NCBI GenBank assembly: GCA_003156715.1 | Contig: PMHO01000057.1 | Coordinates: 62,633 to 126,632, forward strand | Source: Candidatus Tityobacter terrigena | GTDB lineage: Bacteria; Vulcanimicrobiota; Vulcanimicrobiia; Vulcanimicrobiales; Vulcanimicrobiaceae | DNA length: 64,000 bases | Reading direction: 5' to 3' | Shown: piece after piece, positions 27,207 to 36,150 of the stretch | How the letters are laid out: each line of letters opens with the position of its first letter | Numbering within the stretch: the first letter of the stretch is position 1 | The notes under the pieces: generated by a model | Told to the model about the DNA's origin: nothing | Database searches by the model: none | The model's input: only the letters and a program-made list of their open reading frames with translations | Position numbers and translations under genes: made by a program

Positions 27207-27273
27207 CTCGCTAGGCTTTCGACGAGCATTGCGACGGCACCAGGCAATTGGAGGGGGGCCGGGCAACCTTTGG

Positions 27274-28191
27274 ATGGTGCGAATCGTCAGCTTGTTGCCG
27301 AGCGCGACGGAGATTCTGTACGCGCTCGATCTGGAGGCGCAGCTGGTCGGGGTCACGCATGAGTGCGACTTTCCTCCGGCAGCACGGGCCAAGCCGCGCC
27401 TGACCGCGAGCGCACTCCCCGATGCTTCGAGCCCTGGCGAGATCGACCGGCACGTGCGGCGCAGCGTGCACGAGGGGTCGAGCCTGTACTCGCTTGACGC
27501 CCCTTTGCTCGAACGCCTCGCGCCGGACCTGATCGTGACGCAAGAACTATGCGCCGTGTGCGCGGTCGGCTACGCGATCGTGGCGCGGGCCGCCAAGCGG
27601 CTGAGCAGCGACCCTCGGATCGTATCGCTCGAGCCCTCGAGCCTCGAGGACGTTTACGCCAACATCCTCACCTTGGGCGATCTGACCGGGACCCAGCCGC
27701 GGGCGCGATCGGTGGTCGATGCACTGCGGGCACGGATGGCCGCCCTTGCGCGCCGGGTCGAGGGACGGGCTCGTCCAAGAACGCTCGTGCTCGAGTGGAC
27801 CGATCCCCCGATGAGCGGCGGGCACTGGACTCCCGGGCTCGTCGAAGCAGCGGGCGCGGCCCCGGTCCTCGCGCATCCGGGAGCGAACTCGCAGACGCTC
27901 GAGTGGAGCGCGATCGCGGCCGCCGATCCCGACGTGGTGCTCGTCGCGCCCTGCGGTTTCGATCTCGAGCGCACGCTCGGCGCGGTGTGCGAACTCACCG
28001 CCCGCGAGGCGTGGAACGGTCTTCGGGCGGTGCGGACCGGTCGCGCTTTTGCGCTCGACGGAAACGCCTACGTCAATCGTCCAGGCCCGCGGCTCGTCGA
28101 TAGCGCTGAGCTTTTTGCGTCCGCAATCCACGGCATGCGCGAAGAAACCGCTCAGACGGATCCGCGTGCATTGGCAGCGATCTGCGCGTAA
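27274..28191 (+). CDS. Cobalamin-binding-type periplasmic-binding-fold protein
   Basis: A 305-residue protein of the BtuF/FepB fold. It starts [18 protein letters not shown] and continues with [24 protein letters not shown] and [17 protein letters not shown], typical of the stand-alone cobalamin-binding proteins annotated in many soil bacteria. It has no signal peptide, so if exported it uses another route; members of this subgroup often lack one. No ABC permease or ATPase genes are adjacent. The presence of a B12-dependent ribonucleotide reductase in the same window makes a B12 role sensible but does not prove it. Confidence 0.75.
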   Translation: MVRIVSLLPSATEILYALDLEAQLVGVTHECDFPPAARAKPRLTASALPDASSPGEIDRHVRRSVHEGSSLYSLDAPLLERLAPDLIVTQELCAVCAVGYAIVARAAKRLSSDPRIVSLEPSSLEDVYANILTLGDLTGTQPRARSVVDALRARMAALARRVEGRARPRTLVLEWTDPPMSGGHWTPGLVEAAGAAPVLAHPGANSQTLEWSAIAAADPDVVLVAPCGFDLERTLGAVCELTAREAWNGLRAVRTGRAFALDGNAYVNRPGPRLVDSAELFASAIHGMREETAQTDPRALAAICA

Positions 28192-28233
28192 TCTTGCAGG
28201 ACGCGCGCTCGGCGGCGCCGACAAGACTTCCCC

Positions 28234-29220
28234 GTGATGATGAAGCAACCGGTTACGGTGAGCACCATGCGCGCGTTGTGCCTCGCGCTGCCCCTTTGTG
28301 CCGTGACCGTCGCGTTCGCGCCGGCGCATGCTGCGGCAACGACGTTCGCTTTTCCGGCCCGGCCCGCTTCGGTCTTCGATATCGCGCGCGGGCACGTGCT
28401 GCCGGTGCCGCCGGCGTATCATGACTTCGGACCGCACGACCTGGCGGTGCGCGCGTTTCGCCTGGGACGCGAGCGAGACCAGCTGGTCACCTGGCTGACG
28501 GGCGGTGCCGTAACCTACTACGGCGAGCACGTGCACAAGGAGATCGAGCTCGACCATACCGTGCCGACGTACGGCGTCTATAGCAACCAGACGATCTATC
28601 CCAACCTGCGCGAGGTTGCGAATCCCGATCCAAACTATCCGTTGGTGCTCTTTACGCCCACGATGTTCGGACCGGGCACGGACTGTATCGAGGCGGTCAC
28701 GACCTACCTGCCGATGGAAGAGCCCGAGATTTGGGCTTGGGATTGGTGCAGAAACATCTCGAATCCGGCCGTGACGCTCGAGGTCGATCAATCCTTCATG
28801 TCGACCTACACCGCGACGATGCCGAACGGACTCGTCGAATATACGGTCGAGACGCTGCTCGGCAGCGACGGAAAAACTTGGAACATGGTGCTCTACAATT
28901 ATGTGACGAAGAGCTGGGTAACGGTCTATCAGACCTCGGGCACGCGCACCGCCGGCGGCTTCCCCTTCCGCGAACGCGGCTGGGACATGTACGAGATGTA
29001 CTCGCCGGTCGACGAGGAGACGAACGTTGCGGTCGGCTGTGCGCCGACCCATTCAGCTATCGGTTCGGATGGTGTCGCCATCAGTTTCGATCGGACCAGC
29101 CAAACGTTCACTCCGGCAAGTCCTTCGAACGCGCGGATCGGTCGCGACCAGCACTTCCACTGCCCGCACCTCGTCTGGAATATCGTTACCGACTTCAGTG
29201 ACTGGAACGTCACCGACTGA
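28234..29220 (+). CDS. Secreted protein of unknown function
   Basis: A 328-residue protein with a clear signal peptide (hydrophobic run ALCLALPLCAVTVAFAP, cleavage near AHA-AA). The mature part is rich in aromatic residues and Tyr/Trp/Thr, with paired cysteines (GTDCIEAV with WDWCRNIS; VGCAPTH with HFHCPHLV), which suggests two disulfides in a beta-rich extracellular fold. I cannot assign a family. The start may be any of MMM at 28234-28240, or the ATG at 28267. It stands between the cobalamin-binding-type gene and a histidine phosphatase gene on the other strand. Confidence 0.75.
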   Translation: MMMKQPVTVSTMRALCLALPLCAVTVAFAPAHAAATTFAFPARPASVFDIARGHVLPVPPAYHDFGPHDLAVRAFRLGRERDQLVTWLTGGAVTYYGEHVHKEIELDHTVPTYGVYSNQTIYPNLREVANPDPNYPLVLFTPTMFGPGTDCIEAVTTYLPMEEPEIWAWDWCRNISNPAVTLEVDQSFMSTYTATMPNGLVEYTVETLLGSDGKTWNMVLYNYVTKSWVTVYQTSGTRTAGGFPFRERGWDMYEMYSPVDEETNVAVGCAPTHSAIGSDGVAISFDRTSQTFTPASPSNARIGRDQHFHCPHLVWNIVTDFSDWNVTD

Positions 29221-29239
29221 GCGGACGGCCCTGCGAGTC

Positions 29240-29836
29240 CTAGGCGTCGCGCGCGTGGTCGACGGTCTGATTGAGGACGAGCAAGCGCGCATCCGGTCCA
29301 AGGGCAAAGCGCGTTAGCGAGGCCGGCAGGAAACGGACTCGCAGCGACTCGGCTTGGGCCGTGCCAAGCACGACGTGCAGCAAGGCGTGCAGCGGACCGG
29401 CATGGGTAACGACCAGGACGCGGCTGCCCGATACGCTGCCGCGCAGCATTTCAGCGAGCGCGTCGGACACGCGCGTGCAGAGTGCATCGAAGCCCTCGCC
29501 TCCGGGTGCGTGCGGGAACGCACCGCCCGCGTTCGGCGGCCCATCCGCGGTCGGAAAACGCGCAACGATTTGCGGCCACGTTAAACCTTCCCACGGGCCA
29601 AAGTACATCTCGCGCCAGCGTGAGTCGCTCCAGATGGGCAGGCTTCGCCCGCCAAGCAGCAGCTCGGCGGTCTCTCGCGCGCGCGAAAGATCGCTCGAAA
29701 TGGCCAGGTCGAACGGTTCGCCGGAAAGGTGCTTGCCGAGGGCCGTCGCCTGGAAGCGGCCGACCGCGTCGAGCGGCACGTCGCTGTGCCCTTGATAGCG
29801 CCCATCCACGTTCCAAGCCGTGCGGCCGTGGCGCAC
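29240..29836 (-). CDS. Histidine phosphatase family protein
   Basis: A phosphoglycerate-mutase-like phosphatase. The catalytic motif RHGRTAWN sits at the very start, followed by QGHSDVPLDAVG, SDLSRARETAELLL, EMYFGPWEG, and the second histidine in VVTHAGPLHALL. With the GTG at 29836 the first beta strand (ELCVV before RHG) would be missing. The in-frame sequence continues upstream through that strand to the neighbouring sdhE stop, with only CTG codons available (for example 29872). So the true start is probably upstream and non-ATG, overlapping or abutting sdhE. The substrate is unknown; cobalamin-phosphate and sugar-phosphate phosphatases belong to this family. Confidence 0.85.
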   Translation of the reverse strand: MRHGRTAWNVDGRYQGHSDVPLDAVGRFQATALGKHLSGEPFDLAISSDLSRARETAELLLGGRSLPIWSDSRWREMYFGPWEGLTWPQIVARFPTADGPPNAGGAFPHAPGGEGFDALCTRVSDALAEMLRGSVSGSRVLVVTHAGPLHALLHVVLGTAQAESLRVRFLPASLTRFALGPDARLLVLNQTVDHARDA

Positions 29837-29868
29837 GACGCACAGCTCGACGGCGCTTTGCGCCGCGC

Positions 29869-30753
29869 TCAGACCTTCAGCTCGACCTTCTCTAGCGCGC
29901 CCTTGGTGGGGACGACATGATGGTTCAGGCGCAGCTCTTCGGGTTCGCAGCCGAATGCCAAGCCCAGGAGCTGCGGCAGATGGAAGATCGGAACGCCGAT
30001 CGGCTTTTGCAGCACGCGGGCCGCGTCCGGCTGCTGGCCGTCAAGGTTGAGGTGGCACAGCGGACAGGGCGTGACGAGCAGGTCCGCGCCCTTGTCCTTG
30101 GCTTCGAGGATGTGGTTGCCGGCCATCGAGAGCGACTTTTCGCGGTTGAAGGTCAGCATCGGAAAACCGCAGCACTTGGTCGCGCCGCGGTATTCCACGG
30201 GTTCCGCGCCGAGCAGCGCGATGAGCCGCTCGAGATACGTCTTGCGTTCGGGGCGTTCGCGCAAGCCCAACGCCTCGGCCGGACGCAGGATATAGCAGCC
30301 GTAAAACGGTGCGATCTTGAGGCCGGTCAGCTTGCGTTTGACGGCGGCCGCCACGCGCTCGAAACCGATGTCTTCGAACAGCATCCACAAGAGGTGCTTG
30401 ACCTTCGTGTGGCCGCCGTAGCGAAAGCCTTGGTCGCCGATGGTCGAGTTGACTTTCGCGAGGCGGCTCTGGTCGTTCGCTAAGCCGTGGTTGACGCTGG
30501 ACAGCACGCCCTGACAGGTGCTGCAAATCGTCATCAGATCGGCGCCCTTGCTCTCGGCCATCGCCAGCGTCAATCCGTTCAACGAGTCGGCCAGATCCGG
30601 ATTTTGCTCGCCGAGCACCCCCGCCCCGGTACACGGCGCTTCGGTCAACTCTTCGAGCTCGAGACCGAGCGGCTTAGCGATGGCCTTGGCGGAAACGTAC
30701 AGTTCCGGACATGCGCCCTTGGAGACGCAGCCGGGGTAGAACGCGACTTTCAC
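29869..30753 (-). CDS. sdhE: SdhE/HdrB-like CCG-domain subunit of succinate dehydrogenase
   Basis: A 294-residue protein with two cysteine-rich CCG domains, as in heterodisulfide reductase HdrB. The first has YPGCVSKGAC, EAPCTGAG and TICSTCQG, with one Cys of the usual pair replaced by Pro. The second has FYGCYILRP, TKCCGFPML and VTPCPLCHLN. In archaea and some bacteria such a subunit replaces the haem-bearing membrane anchors SdhC/SdhD. It has no membrane segments and may attach peripherally. GTG start, overlapping the sdhB stop as GTGA; it is the last gene of sdhA-sdhB-sdhE. HdrB itself is less likely because no other Hdr gene is present. Confidence 0.88.
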   Translation of the reverse strand: MKVAFYPGCVSKGACPELYVSAKAIAKPLGLELEELTEAPCTGAGVLGEQNPDLADSLNGLTLAMAESKGADLMTICSTCQGVLSSVNHGLANDQSRLAKVNSTIGDQGFRYGGHTKVKHLLWMLFEDIGFERVAAAVKRKLTGLKIAPFYGCYILRPAEALGLRERPERKTYLERLIALLGAEPVEYRGATKCCGFPMLTFNREKSLSMAGNHILEAKDKGADLLVTPCPLCHLNLDGQQPDAARVLQKPIGVPIFHLPQLLGLAFGCEPEELRLNHHVVPTKGALEKVELKV

Positions 30754-31757
30754 TTGAACCTTCCTCCGACGCGATCGAAGATCGCCTTGATCCTCCCGAC
30801 GCCGGGAATCGATTTGTGGACGAGCGGTGGCAGCTTGCCGGCGCGAATCATATTGAACGCGGCCGGCAGCGTCTTGAGCTGGTCGAGTACGTTGAAGAAG
30901 CCGACCGATTTCGGCAAGAGCGTCAACTCGTTGAGCCGCCCGCTATGCTTGACCGACTCGGCGAACGCGTCGGCATGCCGCGTGCCGGCGTTGTTCGTGT
31001 AGCCCGCCTCCACGGCGAGCTTGCGCAATTTGAGGATCTGTCCGAGCGGGTCCACGCCTTTGGGACACTGCGTGACGCATTCGAAGCAGTGGGTGCAATC
31101 CCAAATGCCGCCGGGCCCGCTGTACTGTCCCAGACGCTCGCGCTGTTGCGCGTCGCGCGGATCGGCCGTGTAACGGAACGCCTGTGCCAGAGCCTGCGGG
31201 CCGAGAAAGTCGGGGTTTACCGCGAAGGATTCGCAGTCCATCAAGCAGGCGCCGCAACTGATGCAGCTGACCTCTTGGATCAGCTCCTCCATGGCGGCGT
31301 TGGAGACCCGATATTCTTCCATCGGACCGGGCGGCGGGTTGGCCTCGAGCCACGGTTTGACGTTGCGATGTTTTTCCCAGAACGGCGTCATGTCGCAGAC
31401 CAAATCGCGGATGAGCGGCATCGAGGGCGGAGCCTCGACCCGCGTTTTGCCGTCCTTGGTGAACTCTTCGAGCTTGCTCTTACACGCCAGATGCGCGTGC
31501 CCGTTGACCCACATCGCGCACGAGCCGCAGATCGCGCTGCGGCACGCGCAGCGAACCGCGAGCGACTCATCCTGATACTCGCGGATCGCAATCAATGCGT
31601 CGAGCACGACGGCATGGTCGGGAAGCTCGACCTGATAGGTTTGGTAGCGGCGCGGCAGCGCTTTGTCCCAGGGAGGCGGGTACGGCTCGCCCGGAATCGC
31701 TTCCGCGGCATAGGCACCCTCGGGATTGTAGCGCCCGACTTCAACGGTGAACTGCAT
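30750..31757 (-). CDS. sdhB: Succinate dehydrogenase iron-sulfur subunit SdhB
   Basis: A 335-residue iron-sulfur protein. The 2Fe-2S site is CACRSAICGSC with a later Cys in HLAC. The first 4Fe-4S site is CISCGACLMDC. The third site reads CTHCFECVTQCP: it has a fourth cysteine where ordinary SdhB proteins with a 3Fe-4S cluster have a non-Cys residue, so a second 4Fe-4S cluster is expected, as reported for archaeal enzymes. It is longer than the usual 240 or so residues, with about 75 extra residues at the C-terminus. I chose the ATG at 31757, which overlaps the sdhA stop (TGATG); upstream in-frame sequence is a shadow of sdhA. Confidence 0.93.
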   Translation of the reverse strand: MQFTVEVGRYNPEGAYAAEAIPGEPYPPPWDKALPRRYQTYQVELPDHAVVLDALIAIREYQDESLAVRCACRSAICGSCAMWVNGHAHLACKSKLEEFTKDGKTRVEAPPSMPLIRDLVCDMTPFWEKHRNVKPWLEANPPPGPMEEYRVSNAAMEELIQEVSCISCGACLMDCESFAVNPDFLGPQALAQAFRYTADPRDAQQRERLGQYSGPGGIWDCTHCFECVTQCPKGVDPLGQILKLRKLAVEAGYTNNAGTRHADAFAESVKHSGRLNELTLLPKSVGFFNVLDQLKTLPAAFNMIRAGKLPPLVHKSIPGVGRIKAIFDRVGGRFK

Positions 31758-33436
31758 CAGTAGCTCCGCACTTCCGGCTTCCAGTGGGTGATCGTGACGG
31801 GGAGATATGCAATCGCGGGCGCCGCACCGGCCCGGTACGAAACCAGAACGTGTTTGAGCCATTCGGCATCGTTGCGCTCGGGGTAGTCGGTGCGCGCGTG
31901 CGCGCCGCGGCTTTCCTTCCGCAGGATGGCGCTGCGAATGACCGCTCCTGCGCAGTCGAGCAAGAAACCGACTTCGAGTGCGAAGGTCAGTGCTTGATTG
32001 AAGACGCGCCCCTTGTCCCCGACCGCGAGGCGCGCATAGCGCTGCTGCAATTCCTCGACTTTGCCCAACGCCTCTTGCAGCCCGGCTTCATTTCGGTACA
32101 CGCCCACCTTTTGGTCCATGGTGACGGCCAGCTCGAGGCGCAGGCGAGCATGCGTTTCACCGGTGTACGGCCGGGCGAGCAGCTCTTCGATGCGTTGCTG
32201 CTCGGAGCGCAGCAGGTTCTCACCGCCGCGGGGCGAGGAGGCGTGGGTGACGTAGGCGGCCGCCGCCTTGCCGGAACGGCGCCCAAAAACGATCGTGTCG
32301 AGCAGCGAGTTCGCGCCGAGCCGGTTTCCACCATGGACGCTCACGCAAGCGACCTCGCCCGCGGCGTAGAGCCCGGGACACGCCGTCGCGCCGTCGATAT
32401 CGGTCTTGACGCCGCCCATGTGGTAGTGCATGCCGGGGCGCACCGGGACCGGCTCCTTGATCATGTCGATGCCGAGATAGTCGATCGCCATCTCGTGTAT
32501 CTGCGGCAGCTTCTTTAGGATGACGTCGGGGCCGACGTGCCGCAGGTCGAGCAGCACGTTCCCTTCGATTCCGCGGCCGGCCGCGATCTCGGTCGTTTCC
32601 GCGCGCGAGATGACGTCGCGCGCGGCAAGCTCCATCTTGTTTGGAGCATAATTCTTGAGAAACCGGTCGTGCTCGGCGTTGAGCAGATACGCGCCTTCGC
32701 CGCGCGCCGCTTCGCTCATCAAGAAACCGCTGCCGGCGAGTGTCGTAGGATGGTACTGCACCATCTCCATGTCCATCAGCGGAGCACCCGCGCGGTAGGC
32801 CAGCGCGTAGCCGTCGCCGGTGCAGATCAGCGCGTTCGTGCTGGGCTCGAAGAGGCGGCCAAGGCCGCCCGCAGCATCGATAACGGCCTTTGCCCGGAGC
32901 AGGTGCAGCTCGCCCGCAGTCATCTCGATCGCTACCAGTCCGCGGCAGGCGCCGTCCTCGATGTAGAGGGTCGTGGCGAACCACTCTTCGTAGACCTTGA
33001 CGCCGGCTTTGAGAATCTGATCGTAGAGCGTGACGAGCAGCGCCTGACCGGTTATGTCGCCGACGAAGTACGTGCGCGCTTGCGACGCACCGCCGAAGGC
33101 GCGCGTACCGAGTTTACCGTCCTGGTTACGGTAGAAGATCACGCCCATATGCTCGAATTCGACGATGTCGCTCGGAGCCTCGCGGCACATGATCTCAACT
33201 GCGTCCTGATCGGCCAGGAAGTCGCTGCCCTTGATCGTGTCGTAGGCGTGAGACTCCCAGGTGTCGCCCTCGCCTAGCGCCGCGTTGATGCCGCCCTGTG
33301 CAGCACTCGAGTGACTGCGGATCGGGTGGACCTTCGTAACGATCGCAACGTCCGCTCCGTTGCGCGCCGCTTCGAGCGCGGCTCGCATACCGGCGAGTCC
33401 CGCGCCGAGGACGATTACATCGTGATCGATTAGCAC
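31757..33436 (-). CDS. sdhA: Succinate dehydrogenase / fumarate reductase flavoprotein SdhA
   Basis: A flavoprotein of about 559 residues that oxidises succinate to fumarate. The FAD motif is DVIVLGAGLAGMRAALEA. The FAD-linking His is in IRSHSSAAQGGIN. Substrate-site motifs are HPTTLAGSGFLMSEAARGEG and HMGGVKTDIDG, and the GGNRLGANSLLDTIVFGR stretch is intact. The C-terminal helical domain carries DQKVGVYRNE. I chose the GTG at 33436 because GGGAGGGG lies a few bases upstream; a frame open to 33505 adds a basic, poorly conserved leader. First gene of sdhA-sdhB-sdhE. Confidence 0.94.
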   Translation of the reverse strand: MLIDHDVIVLGAGLAGMRAALEAARNGADVAIVTKVHPIRSHSSAAQGGINAALGEGDTWESHAYDTIKGSDFLADQDAVEIMCREAPSDIVEFEHMGVIFYRNQDGKLGTRAFGGASQARTYFVGDITGQALLVTLYDQILKAGVKVYEEWFATTLYIEDGACRGLVAIEMTAGELHLLRAKAVIDAAGGLGRLFEPSTNALICTGDGYALAYRAGAPLMDMEMVQYHPTTLAGSGFLMSEAARGEGAYLLNAEHDRFLKNYAPNKMELAARDVISRAETTEIAAGRGIEGNVLLDLRHVGPDVILKKLPQIHEMAIDYLGIDMIKEPVPVRPGMHYHMGGVKTDIDGATACPGLYAAGEVACVSVHGGNRLGANSLLDTIVFGRRSGKAAAAYVTHASSPRGGENLLRSEQQRIEELLARPYTGETHARLRLELAVTMDQKVGVYRNEAGLQEALGKVEELQQRYARLAVGDKGRVFNQALTFALEVGFLLDCAGAVIRSAILRKESRGAHARTDYPERNDAEWLKHVLVSYRAGAAPAIAYLPVTITHWKPEVRSY

Positions 33437-33627
33437 ACGCGCCCCTCCCGCAGACGTCGCTGGCGAGATTTGCGCTCGGTTGTCACGCGCCTTCTTTGCC
33501 CTCATTGTCCGCTAAAAGTCGGACCGGTCGCACCCAGCTTTGGAGGTTGCGTGAAATATGGCGCCGAACCCGCAGCGGGAAAGAGTTGTGAGTCTCTTGG
33601 GTGGAGCTTACGACGGGGGTTTCCTCG

Positions 33628-35004
33628 ATGCGGTCTTGTCATGGTCTTAGTCGATCCGTCTGGTTTGTACTTTCCGCATTGACCAGCTGTTTGCTTTCGG
33701 CATGCGCAGGCAGCGGCGCGAGCGGCGGAAGTGCCCCGCTCGACGCGACGCGATCGGCGAATGCGGCGCACTTCGAAGAGCCGCTTGCACGCTTGCGCAT
33801 GAACGGTTCGTCGAGTCCGATCCAGCACGTGGTCATCATGATCCAGGAAAACCAGAGTTTCGACCACCTCTTCAACGGCTATAAAGGCGCGAACACCCAA
33901 TCATTCGGCTTGACTCACACGGGCGCGACCGTGCAGCTCGCCGAGCAACACCTGGGCGCCGGCCCCAATACGAACCATTACGCGATGGATTTCTTGATCG
34001 AGTACGACGGCGGCAAAATGGACGGTTTCGACCTCAACACCGCCTCCCAACTCGTGCCCTACCTGGGAGCATACCACTACGTCAACCCAGCCGATATCAA
34101 ACCGTACTACGCGATGGCGCAGCAATTCGTCTTGTCCGACGACTACTTTACCTCGCACATCGACGCAAGCTTCGTCGGGCACCAATATCTGGTTGCCGCG
34201 CAGGCTAACCACGCCGTCAACATACCGAGCGAGGCCTGGGGGTGCGACGACAGCAGCGGCAACGATTTCGTCACAACGCTGAATTCGGATCGAACGGTAG
34301 GGCCGGTCGAGTCCCCATGCTTCACCTATAAGACGTTGGCCGACGAGCTCAATGCAGCGGGGCTGACCTGGCACTTCTACGCGCCCGCCATCACCGACCC
34401 CGGCGGCGAGTGGTCGGCACTGCAGGCCTCGAACCAAATCTATAACGGTCCCGACTGGAAACTAGACGTCATCAGCCCCGAGACGCAGATTCTGACCGAC
34501 GTGTCAAACGGAATCCTAAGCAACGTCACCTGGGTCACGCCCGACCGCCTCAACTCAGATCACCCAGGGTCAGAGAGCATGACCGGGCCGTCATGGATTG
34601 CTTCGGTCGTGAATGCGATCGGCCAAAGCCAATTTTGGGACAGTACTGCAATCTTCATCACCTGGGACGAATGGGGCGGCGAGTACGATCACGTTCCTCC
34701 ACCCTACATGGATTACGATGGCGACGGTTTTCGCGTGCCGCTTTTGTGCATCTCGCCATACGCCTATAAAGGCGTGGTCAACCACACTCAGCTCGAGTCG
34801 GCCAGCGTGCCCAGGTTCGTCGAGAACACGTTCGGATTGTCGACGCTGGCGGCGGCTGACGCGCGCGCGAAGCCGGCCGACTCGGGTTGCACGAATCCAA
34901 GCCAGACCGTACCGCGCGCGTTCACGCCGATCACTTCGGAGTACGACCGCAACTATTTCTTGCACGTTCAGAAGCGCTCCACGCTCCCGCCCGATGACGA
35001 TTGA
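33628..35004 (+). CDS. Secreted phosphoesterase lipoprotein (phospholipase C family), copy 1
   Basis: A 458-residue lipoprotein. The signal peptide ends in the lipobox LLSAC, so the mature protein is probably lipid-anchored. The phosphoesterase domain (PF04185 type, as in phospholipase C and acid phosphatase AcpA) has the metal/nucleophile motif HVVIMIQENQSFDHLFNGY, then SHIDASFVGHQYL, and the metal-binding ITWDEWGGEYDHVPPP. It would hydrolyse phosphate esters outside the cell; the substrate is not evident. The ATG at 33628 places the signal peptide properly. Paired with an NHL-repeat lipoprotein gene, and the pair is repeated once. Confidence 0.88.
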   Translation: MRSCHGLSRSVWFVLSALTSCLLSACAGSGASGGSAPLDATRSANAAHFEEPLARLRMNGSSSPIQHVVIMIQENQSFDHLFNGYKGANTQSFGLTHTGATVQLAEQHLGAGPNTNHYAMDFLIEYDGGKMDGFDLNTASQLVPYLGAYHYVNPADIKPYYAMAQQFVLSDDYFTSHIDASFVGHQYLVAAQANHAVNIPSEAWGCDDSSGNDFVTTLNSDRTVGPVESPCFTYKTLADELNAAGLTWHFYAPAITDPGGEWSALQASNQIYNGPDWKLDVISPETQILTDVSNGILSNVTWVTPDRLNSDHPGSESMTGPSWIASVVNAIGQSQFWDSTAIFITWDEWGGEYDHVPPPYMDYDGDGFRVPLLCISPYAYKGVVNHTQLESASVPRFVENTFGLSTLAAADARAKPADSGCTNPSQTVPRAFTPITSEYDRNYFLHVQKRSTLPPDDD

Positions 35005-35042
35005 TGCAGCATAAGGTCGTTGGCCTCCCACGGAGAAATGCG

Positions 35043-36143
35043 ATGCTTTCTCGCCTCTGCGCCGGCGCAGCAGCGCTGACCGTAGCCGCTGCTCTCGTTA
35101 GCGGCTGCGGGGGGAGTACGAGCGCGACGGGCTGGCAGCCCGCATCCGGTCTCGCGGAGGGTGCGGCGGACCGCTCGGTCGACGCCGCGCCGTTGAGTCA
35201 GCTTTCCGGCGGCGCGGCGCCACTGAGCAGTTCTGCATGTGCTGCGTCGTCGTCGGGGGCAGGCTCGTCCGTGTCGCCGGATCTAAAGGCCGGCGGTACG
35301 CTATTCGTTAGCGTCGGCAGCGCCGGCGCACCCATCCGGGAATTTTACGGATCCGGAACCGATCCGACGCCATTCAGCAGCATCGACACCCACATCATCC
35401 ACCCGCGCGGCATATCGGTCGATAAGAAAGGGACGCTGTACGTCGCTGCTTACGATTCGGTCTCCGGCATCGGCGACGTGCTCGAGTTTCCGCAAGGGCA
35501 GAGCAGCCCCAGCGTCACCCTCCAGAACATGATGAACCATCCGATCTATGCAGCCGCGGACAACAAGGGAAATGTTTACGCCATAAACGATGACGGGGGT
35601 CCGATCTTTGTTTTCGCCCCCGGGAGTTCCACGCCGACCCAACTTGGCGGCTTCACCTATCCCACCTCCCTTGCGTTCGATTCCTCATGGAACATGTACG
35701 TCGTCGATCGGTCGTTCGGAAGTTCGGCTCCACTGGGCGCCGTGTTCGAGCTTGCGCCCGGCTCGCAGTCGAAAACCAACCTTGGCTTGACGGGCCTCAA
35801 CAATCCTGAGGGAATCGCGATCGACTCTTCCAACGACATCTTCGTGTCGAACCTCGGCGGCAACAGCGTGACCGAGTACGCGCCGGGAGCGACGGCTCCC
35901 AAACTAACGATCACGAACGGAATCTGCGATCCGTATTATCTAGCCTTGAACGCGAGAAACTTTCTGTTCGTCGTGAACTACGGCGCACTGCCGAAGGGCG
36001 ACGTGACGGTGTATAAACCGAACGCGACAAGCCCGCTGATGACGCTGACGGACAAGATCGTCAAGCCGCAGGGCGTCGCGGTCAATCCGATCTACCCATC
36101 ACCGAAACCTACGGCTAGCCCAACGCCCACCCCGGCGCCTTGA
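35043..36143 (+). CDS. NHL/beta-propeller lipoprotein, copy 1
   Basis: A 366-residue secreted protein. The hydrophobic leader ends in the lipobox LVSGCGG. A serine/alanine-rich linker of about 60 residues follows, then a beta-propeller built of NHL-like repeats. Repeat cores are HPRGISVDKKGTLYVAAY, ADNKGNVYAIND, TSLAFDSSWNMYVVDR, PEGIAIDSSNDIFVSN and YYLALNARNFLFVVN. The tail is Pro/Thr/Ser-rich. The ATG at 35043 has GGAG seven bases upstream. It follows the phosphoesterase gene closely, so the two are probably co-expressed; a role as partner or carbohydrate/phosphate binder is guesswork. Confidence 0.8.
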   Translation: MLSRLCAGAAALTVAAALVSGCGGSTSATGWQPASGLAEGAADRSVDAAPLSQLSGGAAPLSSSACAASSSGAGSSVSPDLKAGGTLFVSVGSAGAPIREFYGSGTDPTPFSSIDTHIIHPRGISVDKKGTLYVAAYDSVSGIGDVLEFPQGQSSPSVTLQNMMNHPIYAAADNKGNVYAINDDGGPIFVFAPGSSTPTQLGGFTYPTSLAFDSSWNMYVVDRSFGSSAPLGAVFELAPGSQSKTNLGLTGLNNPEGIAIDSSNDIFVSNLGGNSVTEYAPGATAPKLTITNGICDPYYLALNARNFLFVVNYGALPKGDVTVYKPNATSPLMTLTDKIVKPQGVAVNPIYPSPKPTASPTPTPAP

Positions 36144-36150
36144 TGTTGAT

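Noticed and set aside
27547-29052. 501-codon frame on the minus strand
   Set aside because: Antisense to the cobalamin-binding-type gene and the secreted protein; no recognisable fold or motif.
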